Shown piece after piece: positions 31,701 through 43,700 of a DNA stretch of 64,000 bases; position 1 is the first letter of the stretch, and the number at the start of each line of letters is the position of its first letter. Origin of the DNA: Pseudoips prasinana (taxonomy: Eukaryota > Arthropoda > Insecta > Lepidoptera > Nolidae); assembly GCA_951640165.1 (NCBI GenBank), contig OX621252.1, positions 25,813,934 to 25,877,933 on the forward strand. Direction: 5' to 3'. Both the position numbers and the translations under genes were made by a program. The notes beneath the pieces are model-generated. The model ran no database searches. It was given only the letters and a program-made list of their open reading frames with translations, and was not told where the DNA came from.

Positions 31701-34700
31701 CATCTTACTGGTCCACATCCCGGGATGGTCTCCAGACCATTCAAAGGTGTGGATGTAATTTGTGTCCGTCTATTATATGTTTGCAAAGTACCCCGCGAGA
31801 CAGGGAATTTATTCCCTAGTGAGGGCGTTGTCTTTTTTAACATAAATAATTAGGTATTCATCAACAAAAATGTCCACTGACAAGTTAGTTCGAACGAATC
31901 CGTGCTCGAGTCGAACAGTGTAGTTTTAGAATTGATAATCCTAGATTGATATTATAAACAAAAGATAAAAATAAACTAAAGTTATTTCTGTGACTGTTTC
32001 GTTGATAACTTTGAAAGATATTAATTTAGAACGTTAAAAATGTTTGTTTACCCTATGTTTGAGATAATTGGGGCCAGCTAGATTGTCGAAGATTTAATAT
32101 AGCACGATTATGGAGAGTGAGTCGGATGATATAATAGTGACGTCACGGTCTACTATTTTGATTTTTAAAACTCAAAGAAAACTTTGACTTTTAAAAATCA
32201 GCTTTCACTAATTTGACTTAGAGTATGTTTTTGACTGTACGCAAAATTACAGTATCAAAGCAGTGGTTTCTTTTTTTACATGTCCTTTTAGAGTGTTCAC
32301 TTTTCTTGATAAAAATAAGTGTAAACAAAATTATAATTTGTTAAAAATAACGGGGTTACAAGTATATCAGTAACATGTTAGACAAAGTACGCATTATTGT
32401 ATGTGACGTCATAAGTCAAAGGCCATTTATATAAAGTCGGTTACGTCGTCCCGTAGAACGAGACGGAATACCTTTGATCCCGCACTATAAAATCTAAATG
32501 CTTATAGCTCACGATTATACTGCGATTAAGTATATGATTAATATTGTTTTTGATTTACCCGTTGACTATATAATTCATTCGACTTATTATGTTAATGAAT
32601 GCAACATTAGTTAAATACGCAATTAAGCAATTGAGTATTTAACTAATTGTCCATTTATTAATTTATCAAACGAGTATGAGTCCAATTAAAGTAAAAAGAC
32701 TTGTTAAAAGACTATAAAATTTGACAAAATAATCAATTGTGGACAATTTAGTTAAATAGTCAATTGCTTAATTGAATATTTAACTAATGTTGCATTTATG
32801 TTTGTAACTCTTTCACACAGAAACTACGGAATGGATTTTTTTATAGTAATGTAGCTTATAATATCCGAATAACACATAGGCTATAATATATACATATATA
32901 CACTCGCGAGCAACCAAATCGACTCAAGCCTAGACGGCGCACATATACGATAAATGGTAATTACAAAAGTGATATGTCATTCGAAAGCTGAAGAATTAGG
33001 CTTTCAATTAACATCAATACCTTAAAAAAAACTAAGCGCTGATTTATTGACACATTTTAATTGGCCGTCAGCGTAAATTACCTCTTTAGGAATCCACGAC
33101 TTGCGCTACCTGCTCCCGCTATAAAACCCCCCACTTCCGGTTTATCTTATCAGTTGCTTGTTACAGGTTGACCGGTACACATCTCCGTAAATTGCATTCC
33201 TTGTTTTCGCTAACCCATGGATACCACACCAGAAGAAGCCGCTCAAGTTGTTGCCTTGTTGCAACAAGGGTTAAGTCAGCGAGCAATCGCTGCCCAGCTC
33301 CACTTGAGCCAGTCTTCTGTATCCCGAGTATACAGACGGTTCCAAGAGACTGGTGCCTTCAATTGGAGACCAAGAACGAGCCGCCACCGGTGCACTTCAG
33401 AGAGAGACGACCGCTTCATTGTCTCAACCTCGCTGCGCAATCGACACCTTACGGGCGTTGATGTGCAGCAAGAACTGAGACGTGTACGACAAGTGGCTGT
33501 CAGCGAGTGGACAGTGAGAAGACGCTTGAAGGAAGCCAACTTGACGCCAAAAAGACCTGCGACGGGCCCTAAGTTGACTGCAGGCCACCGACAAGCGCGC
33601 CTTCAATTTGCTCGAGAGCATCTCAATTGGAGCGTTGCGCAATGGCGATCGGTCCTGTTTACTGATGAGTGCAGAATGTGTCTGCATGGCAGTGACAGGA
33701 GAGGCCGAGTCTACAGGCGTCCGGGAGAACGATTTGCCCAATGTTGTTTCGCTGAAACAGTGGCATATGGCGGCGGTTCCTGCATGATGTGGGCTGGTAT
33801 CTCTTTAGAGGGAAAAACCGAACTTGTTTTCGTGCCTGGGGGCGGCCGAGGAGGCGGGCTAACAGCTGATCGGTACATCACCGACATTCTACTGGATCAT
33901 GTTGTGCCCTACGCAGGGTTTGTCGGTGAAGACTTCGTGTTAATGCACGACAATGCCCGCTGCCACACGGCACGAGTCACTCGACAGTTTCTGCAAGAGG
34001 TCGAATTACGCACGATGGACTGGCCTGCGCTCAGTCCTGACATGAATCCCATCGAGCACTTATGGGACGAGCTTAAAAGAAGAGTTCGGGCCAGAAATCC
34101 AGTCCCTTCAAGCGTAGACGAGCTAAAGACAGCATTATTAGAGGAGTGGGACGGCATTCCTCAAGAAAATGTCAAAAAATTGATAAGGTCCATGAAAAAC
34201 AGACTGCGGGATGTAATTAGGGCTAGAGGGGGCAATACGAAATACTGATTTAAATAAAATAATTTTATTTTTAATTTTTTTTGTTTAATTTGTCAAATAC
34301 GAGACACATACCCTTTTTCCTAAATTCCCGTTTTTCCTACTCTTGCATTCAGACATCATTTATTTCAAAAATGATGGATGGATTTCAATGATAATGATAT
34401 CAAATTAAAGCTGACATCTTAAGCTTTCGAATGACATATCATTTTAATAATTTCCATTCATGATTTTAGTTGTATCAATGTATGTGTGCGCCGACAAGGC
34501 TTGAGTCGATTTGGTTGCTCGCGAGTGTAGCTGAACGCGGGGCACAGCAGTTAAATAAATAAATAAATAAAATAAAAAAGGTTTTTATTCACGTAGACTT
34601 TAAAAAAACGCTTGTAAATATTCAGAACATGTTTGTAGTAATATAGTTGTATAAAATATTATTTTTGGGTAACATAGATATTTAGGTACACATTGTATTG

Positions 34701-37700
34701 ATTGTATGAAAACATTTAAATTAACATTTTTAAATGACACCTAGACACATGACAAATAATCGTGCACATCTCACAAAAAAATGTCCTAGGTCCCACGCAC
34801 GACGTGGACGAACCCACGATTCCTAGCACAGCAGTCAGGGTCTCTAACTACTCGACGAACAAGTCGTGGCAGGTAATATGAGTTCTGATTTATCTAGTAA
34901 CATTAAGTAATATTTATGAAGTACCTACATTATACAAATTAATAAATGCATTAAGCAAATGATACATTACAATAGTACTTTACAAGAGTGATAATTAAAT
35001 TTTCGTTTTATTAGAGGAATGTATGAATCACATATATTTATGTAGGTGCTCACAGCCATGTGTGTGTGTCCCCAGCTTCCTCATTGATATAGGTAATCGA
35101 AATTCTAAGTACGCCATATTTGCCATATGCCAGAGCTCATTGGGGGAAAGAGAAATAGCTATGCTAGCAATAGAGAAGACTTCGTTTTTGCAGCTACTAG
35201 CCAGCATGTGATGTATGTGGTCACATGTCACTCATTTCACCACTTTGGAAGTACTAATGAACGACTTACGAACTATTCAGTTTAGAAAAAAATGATATTA
35301 TAAACCTCAATAGCATTTTTGAAGACCTACATATCAGCTGACGGCTGACCGCATTCCTTAGGAGGCCTTAAACTGCTTGGGAATGAGTAGATTTAATTTA
35401 ACGCATTTAGATAATTAAATTTTAGTTCGATGTTAATTTGATCCTGATATTTAATAAAAAGGATTCCGGCTGTGTTTTTCTTGCAGTGTTTCTCAATAGC
35501 TGCCACGACAAGCACAATACGTGAGGGAAAAATGGGGCGATACAATAGAATTTTTGTAAATTTTTACTGAAAAATATATTTTATGGCTGCGACTTTAACA
35601 TGTATTTTTACTTATAATATTTTTACATTACAAACTTATTAACATCATTCCAATAAAATATAGATACCTACATGTGCAATTGTGATAGCAGCGCATTTCT
35701 AAAGTGATAAGGGTTTTTAGAATATGTTTTGAGGAATTCGTCTATTGAATAAAAGCATTTGTTAATCAACGATTTGCGTAGACAATTACAAAAATTTTTG
35801 TTACCGCTAACAATAAATAATAAAATTAAAACGAAGCAGGACCGTATTAGGATTTATTTTTTAATTTTTCTGCTCCGCCATCAGTAAACAAATCTAATTT
35901 GCAAAAACTGGATACAAAGTACATCCAGACTTAGAACAACTATTTACGGGTCACAAAAATAGTTGTAGCGGCTAAGACAGTCGCCTCGCCGCTTCGAATT
36001 CGAATCCCGCGCCGGACAACTATTTGTGTCCCCACGAATAGTTGTTCTGAGTCTGGATGTAATTCGCGTCCGTCTAATTATATGTTTTAAAGTACCCCGC
36101 GACACAGGGATTCTCCCTAGTGCAGGCGTTGTCTTAAAAAAAACAACAAAGAATAAAGAATTTTCTTTGGACGCGGGCGTAACCGGAAATGTATTTCGTT
36201 ATTAGAAAAGTAGGTTAGGTTAGAACTGCGTCCATGCAACGAAGCGAACGTTAAACTAGGCCAAACCTGTATCACCGTATATTTACGTATTTAAATGTAT
36301 CTTCGTCGCAAACATTTAGGCAAGCGTACTCAAATCAGTTTTAGCGCTCATAACTGGATGTAATTGATTGGCGAGGTTCAGCAACTAGGCTCACCGTCAG
36401 TCCATAGATGGGTGACTGCCAAAGTGGTTTAATTTCTGAGCGTCTCCGTGCTTCGGAGGGCACGTTAAGCTGTCGTTTCCGGTTGTAGTCATCAGGCAAC
36501 AGTCGTTAAGCTATGTCACAGGCCTTCTGGGTGGCTTGAACAACTCTGACACCAGGGTAACCACTAGCCATACGATACGTAAATTCTAGTGCACCTCTTT
36601 ATATCTTTGTAAAAGACCCATCTACGCCTGAGACTGTGACAACTTTTGCGGATAATCTAATAATATTATTATTCTTCATACATGCTCGCCGGTTCTTCTA
36701 GTACTTCTGAACTGGCCTTTCTGGAGAAAGTCTCCGATTTTGTCAGATAATGTCGGGACTCGCCCATGAAGGGTTCCGTAGCAGCAAGTAATAATATAAA
36801 AGTTCTTGTAGTAATTGATTGAATGAAAGGGATATTGCGGTATATGATTTATGACGTATTAAAAAAAAAACTACTTACTAGATCTCGTTCAAACCAATTT
36901 TCGGTGGAAGTTTGCAAAGTAATGTACATCATATATTTTTTAGTTTTATCCCTTTCTTATTTTAGAAGTTACAGGGAAAATGTGCGTGTCCCCCATGGAC
37001 GGACAGACCGACCTGACGAATCTATAAGGGTTCCGTTTTTTACGGAACCCTAAAAAGATGTTATAAACAATTGGCAGATGTGTATTGGATGAATTCAGTT
37101 GATTGCTTATAAGTCAAATTTATTGGCATTACTAAAATGTTTTTGTTTATGTTTGTCTGTGTGTTAACCCTTAACCAGGCTATGCTATATTTTTGTTAAT
37201 TGTTTTTTTTAAGTCAACGTCCGCACATGGGAATCTAATCCCTGTGTCGCTTTACAAACATATAATAGACGGACACATATTTCAAAGTGATAGAGTTGAA
37301 ATTGACGTAGTCTCGTATAGCACACAGCCTGTTTGAGGGTAAATATGAAAATATATTTGTCTGAACTCAACTTGCTCTTGGCCGGTCTCATAAGAGTACC
37401 GTATCTGGTAAAAACGTTCTAATTACGGATAAAACGTTATAAATAGACACAAAGAGTATACTGTGCACAACAAAGTAGTACAAAACACTTCATTTTGACA
37501 ACAAGCCAAGAATTTTAGACACATATTAATAAATAAAATTCACTGTTTTCTTCACTGTAGGTATAAGACAATTAGAGGAACAAGATATTTTTAATAATTA
37601 TGTACCTATTTGAGTCGTTATTAAAAAGACTTTAGTTCTTAATTTGGAACAGGATAAATGATAAGTTGTTCTGTTATCATTTATCCTGTTCCAATTTAAG

Positions 37701-40700
37701 AACTCCTTGTTCTGAGCGGACATGGACTTTACATAAACTATAATAAATTTATAAAAATATACTGTATATAAAATATATCCTGGGACATTTCTCACACGGC
37801 CAACTAATTTCGAACTAAGCAGAGCTTGTACTATGGGAATCAGATAACTTATATACTACATAATATACTACTTTTCTTTTGTAAATACATACAACATGTA
37901 ACTTAATTAAAGCACATCCGGAAAATAGTTTGTTCAGAATCGTTTACTGAATCGATTTATATAATTTTTTATATAGGTAATTTTTCATTCTGAAATAATT
38001 AAAACTACGGATATTATCGTTATATTAACCCTATACAGTCAAAACAAATTGAAATGGATCGTAAGTCAAAGTAATAAGACTTTTAAACCGCAGTTTTATT
38101 TGTATTCGTACAAATTCCATCATTCAACACAAAATAAAGAAAAATAAAATTTATTCTAAGAAACTAATTTTAGTATATTTGATATGAAAATCTTTTTATT
38201 ACATACGTACATAGTGTGGCATACAATGTGAATTCAATAACATCCAAAACTGCACTGACTGCACATGTGGCGCAGCAGTTAGACAGTCGCCTCTTCACTT
38301 CGTGACCCGGGTTGGATTCCCGCGCAATACAACTATTTGTGTGACCAATAAATAGTTGTTATGATATACTTTGGATATATTTTGTTTCTGTCAATTAAAT
38401 ATTTGTAAAGTACCCCACGACACAGGGATGAATGACATTAGTGCGTAGTCTTTAAAAAAAGTAACTAACGCGTATAGTGGTAAGAGGTATATATAGGCCT
38501 TGGTTACTGATTCTTTAAAGGCTCTATTACGTGTAACGCTTGTCATTAAATTGAAGTTATGACAACTGGGAACATCAATTCAACTGCGAATTACGTACAG
38601 ACGCCAGCACATCAAGCTACCCCAATCTGTCAATTTGCCTAATTGAAACAAAACCTGCTTTTGTGATAAAGTTGAAAATCTATAAAAGAAATTTGACAGA
38701 TTGGGGTAGCTGGATGTTCTGGCGCCTGTACAAAAGAAAAGTTATAAAAGTTATAATAAACTTTAGAAGTGAACACTTCTTTAGCGGCTTGTGCACTTTT
38801 TTGGAATGGGTAAAAATGTTAAACTCGCAACAGGACACGTGACCTGATTAAATATTCGTAAGACGGGGAGACTCTTTTTTTAATTCACACTGGCCGTTTA
38901 GACACTCACATAACCGCAGCATTTTTGAAGTGAAAATTTCTTTAGTGGGGTTTTCTTTATTATGTTAGATATTTTAGTCTAACCAAATTTAGTTCTAGTT
39001 GGTAGTGCTCCTGCCTACAAAGCTGGTGGTCCTGGGTTCGAATCCCGGTAAGTGCAAATTTTTGTGTGATGAGCACGAATATTTGTTTCTGAGTCATGGA
39101 TGTTTTCTATGTATATATGTATTTATCTATCTATATAAGTATGTATATCGTCGCCTGGTACCCATAGTACAAGCTTTGCTTAGTTTGGGGCTAGGATGAT
39201 CATGATGACATGTGTGACATTGTCCCCAGATATTATTATTATTATTAGTTCTATTTTTAATATTGATTCCTACCTTAGGGAGGGAAGCAATTACTATGAG
39301 TCTTTACCGTCCGAAGGTGAGAAGTAGCATCTTCCACTCTCTACTAGCAGCAAATAAACACTACTTTCCGAGTCTGACAAATGAAAAAATAGTTTTCTCT
39401 TCTATCGGCATTCCCCAAAGACTGCTGAATGTTTTTATTATTAGTAGGTACTGTATATTATTAGATTACTCAGAAGCTATTATTTTGACATTACAAACAG
39501 ACACTTCGACGTTATTTATGTATGAATGTATAGACTATGTTCATCACAATTGGGTAGCATGTCTTGTATGATGTCAGATTGCATCTAATAGCCTCTCATA
39601 TTCAGTCCGGTTTTTCCTTCAGTGTTTATGAGAAACGATCTGATGTCATCGCAATAAATAAACAATTATTTAGTTTTGAAGGTTATTTAGTATCCTCATT
39701 CTTGTTTGCAGAGTACTGTGATTAGATTGAGCGAACAGTCAAACTGAATTGGGTGCGCCAATGTTCACCTAAATTTTCAACTACGATAATTGGAAAATCC
39801 GAAAATGTTCTTCCTATATTTTTCGTCCTAACGATCACAATTCCTAACTACTCTGTCTCTAATGATCATAATTCCGAAGCATTCAACTTCATAATGCCAG
39901 TAGCAATAAACATCAATTATACTTTTATTTGTTTTCCTATATTTTCTCAATATCATTTACACTTTTATTCAAAGTCATATCTTTTTTTTGTACTTTTATG
40001 AAATAATTTGGGTTGGGTTAGGTTAGAACTGCGACCATTTAGCGCCCGAAGGCGAGCGAGCGTAGCGAGCGTACCGCGGCAGCGGCTGCCGAGTGCTAGA
40101 TACATTTTTATTATACCTGGTTGTTTCTTTCTGAGTATGAGTGAAAATATTAGGTTTAGGGATAAAATCGTTATAATAAAAAACAGTAAGAGTTTAAATA
40201 AAAAGTTTAAATGATATTATTAATTACAATTTTCGGAAACATGAGTGTTATGAACATCGCCGGTAGCACTACAAATAGTATGAATGAAAACTTTAGGATG
40301 AAAGAATTTAGGAAGAGTGATCATTCGGATTACAAATCATTAGGGCAAACAATTTCGGGTAAAGAACTTTAGGTGAGCCAATATGGACCCGCCTGAATTA
40401 CATTTAACTTATATTTCTTTACCGATTTAAAATTAACTGTTCTACGTATTGTATGTATATATTTTCTCATCGTCATAATCATCACAACAGCTATAAGAAG
40501 TCCACTGCTGGATAAAAGCCACGCGTGGGTTGGCGACCGCAGTAAGATGGTCATAGTACACACAAGGAAGCTGCTGCCCGTCCTCTGGTAGATATCCCCT
40601 CGGGTCGACGTCTACGCCTCCCACGGGGTGATGATATTCTGATATTAGGTTCCGTCACCATACAGCATATGTATATATTTACAAACAAGTAAATAAGTAT

Positions 40701-43700
40701 TTCTATCAGCTGTATAGAAATCAGATGACTGCCTCGTTGGTCTAGCGGTAGCGTGTTCAACCGTAGAAAATGAGGTCCTGGGTTCAAATCCCGGGTCGGG
40801 CCAAAAAGTTATTTTGGAATTTTTCCGTAAAAAGAAATTTCTCAGTATCAGCCCGAAGTCTGGTAGTTGGCGGTATTACACCCCCGTGCCTCGGAGAGCA
40901 CGTAAAGCCGTCGGTCCTGTGCCTGATCTCTTTCCGGTCGTGTCGCTAGTCGTCCCATCGGATCATGAGAGTGATGGAATAGAAAGTGCCCCTGTGTTTG
41001 CGCACACACTTGTGCACTATAATATATCCTGCGCAATTGGCTAATCTCCATTGAGAATGGCCGCTGTGGCCGAAATTCGGCCGGGAAGACATCATAGGTA
41101 ATGTCCATAGTACGAGCTTTGCTTAGTTTGGGTTAGGTGGCGCTGTTTTATATGGCCCGAATATTTATTGAACTCTTTACTTTCGAATCCACTGTATGCA
41201 ATATTATTTTGTATGTTACTCATTTACAAAATAAAAATTCATACAGTCGTATTTTACGCCATTCCTCTGTTTGTGAATGGATTTTGATAACTCTTTTATA
41301 CGATAAGAAGTTAGATGTGTTTGTGTCTTAAATCTAACTGCAGAACCAATTATAGGCAAACACTCCATACAAAGTGATTATTGTATATCATCAACTTTGT
41401 AATTTTAAAATATTGTATATTATTACTTTCATTCTAGATACTATTTCAAATACTTTATTTTTGATATGGTAAACAATAGGATCTACTTTATACATTTTAA
41501 CCGACTTCTACTCAAAACTTAAAACAGCCATAAACTTCCCTAAAACTTCAATTACCAAAGAAACGTCAAACAAAATTTGGCCGATCTCTATTTTATTATT
41601 TATTACTAGCTGTGCCCCACGGTTTTCCCGCGTTAAACTTTATAACTTATCACAGCTCCTCACCCGTAGGTAATGGCGTGATAATATGTAGCCTATAAGT
41701 TGACCCGACCTCTTAGTAATATTCGTGCAAAATTTGAAGTAAATCCATGCAGTACTTTTTGAGTTTAGCCCGGACATACATAGAGACAAACAGACAAAAA
41801 TTCTAAAAATTATATTTTTAGCTTCGATTTATTGTAGATTATGCCCCAATAATCGTTTCAAAAAATATTCAATGTACAGTTTTGACTTTCCTACGATTTT
41901 ATTATATGTACCTATAGATATCAGATGCGGGAACATGTCCTTTCTTTTTAGACAAATCTAAGTGTCAGGTCTAACATACGGAAATGCCTTATTTCAGCTA
42001 ACTTCTGGTGAGCAGTTCGTAGCAGTACCCCGAGACCAGCCTACTCCCTGTGCAGGATGCGCCTCCCACGTAAACGTAGACGCGCCCGGGGTTGCCGACC
42101 TAGCCAACTTGGGGATACAGCACCTCGACCTGCACGAACCCGAAGTGAAACACAGCCTTGACAACGTTATAGACGTAGAGCGACAAGTTCAGGTAATTAA
42201 TTACACGATCTACTGGTACCGTGTTCAACCGCAGATAATGAGGTCCTGGGTTCAAGTTCCCGGTCAGGTTACCTATGAGTTATTGGTATTCTCTCTTAAG
42301 AAAATTCTGAGTATCAACCAGGAGTTAGGAAGCTAGCGGCCTTACACCCTTGTGGCTCGAAGAGCATGTAAAGCCTTCGGTCCTGTACGGGTCATGAAAC
42401 GGGAGGGAATAGAAAGTACTTGTGTTTGCGTTGCACTATAATATGTCTTGATGGCTGGCTCACAGAGCTTAAAGGATTTACATGAAATAGAGATACCTGA
42501 AAGATGTCCTATTTATATAGATATCATCATCATCATATCAGCCTACAAGCTTCTACTGCCCCAGCAGTGGAGATTGTGGAGATCTATGGAAGAGTCCTTT
42601 GTCCACAATAGCCTCCCCCAAAGGTCACCACAATTGCCGCAGAAATGGAGATCGAAATTTCCTTCCGAGATCGAATCAGGAATATCGAAATCCGGCGACC
42701 CTAACTTACCGACATGCCAAGAGATGACAAGCTGAATGTGCAGGGCACATTGGTCGTAGAACCGATGTAGAGGGACCGATGAAGATCACCCGTCCAATTT
42801 GTAGGGGGCCACGGGAGGGTCGCTGGAAGGCGTTGAATGCGGGTAGCACAAGATTGGCAATTATACACATACTCGTATGTACAGACGCTAGCACATCCAG
42901 CTACCAATCTATCAAATTTCTTTTATAGATATTCAACTTTATCACAAAGCATAAGGTTCACTTTCAATTGGGGAAATTTGACAGCTTGGGGTAGCTTGAT
43001 GCGCCGGCGTCTGTACCACAGTAAATAATTAAACTGTGGGTAGGATGCTAGTGATCACAACCTTTCCATGTTAATCTGTATCTTCACTTCAGGGGCTCTA
43101 CCGGCTAAGTCACCGAACATCGATTTCTTAAATGGCGTTCAAATAAATAAAGCTTAAAAAGACTTAATCAATCGTTAAATCGGCTTCAACGTTGACAATC
43201 GATTCCGGACTATTTATGACGGCGCATGTGCTCATGGAAGCCGATTTAACGATTGATTAAGTCATTATTAACCTTTATTTATTTGAACGCCATTTAAGAA
43301 ATCGATGTTCGGCGCCTTAGCCGGTAGATCACTAGATAGCTATCACTATAAGCAACAACTTTTGTTCTACGAGATCGGACATAACTCAATGATACATAAA
43401 AAATAAAACCGGCCAAGTGCGAGTCGGACTCGCACATGAAGTGTTCCGTAGCAGAAAGTATTACAGTTGATTAAATGAAAGCAAATTGCGGTTTATGACG
43501 TATTAAAAAAAAACTACTTGCTAGATCTCGTTCAAACCAATTTTGGTTGTTAGTTTCCACGATAATATGCATCATATATATTTTTTTAGTTTTATCATTC
43601 TCTTATTTTAGAAGTTACATTACACACATTTTACCACTTTGGAAGTGTCTCTCGCGCAAACTATTCAGTTTAGAAAAAAATGATATTAGAAACCTTAATA

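Larger units (their letters stand above)
32813..34560 (-). repeat. TTAGTAGGAT-family repeat split by the Tc1 element
   Basis: The left flank (32813-32900), read on the minus strand, gives TATAGCCTATGTGTTATTCGGATATT...GTGTGAAAGAGTTACAAAC, and the right flank (34528-34552) gives CTGTGCCCCGCGTTCAGCTA. Together they are one copy of the family described at 1604, interrupted at a TA dinucleotide by the transposon at 32901-34527. Confidence 0.75.

Noticed and set aside
33276..34157. Minus-strand frames inside the Tc1 transposase
   Set aside because: Shadows of the intact plus-strand transposase.
39749..40393. Possible inverted-repeat element (TTCACCTAAATTTTC versus GAACTTTAGGTGAG)
   Set aside because: The end match is short and interrupted, and no target duplication was found; too weak to annotate.
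40726..40805. tRNA-like A and B boxes considered as real tRNA genes (also at 14052, 38261, 38986, 58794, 60479)
   Set aside because: The cloverleaf does not close, and each head is attached to a repeated SINE body.
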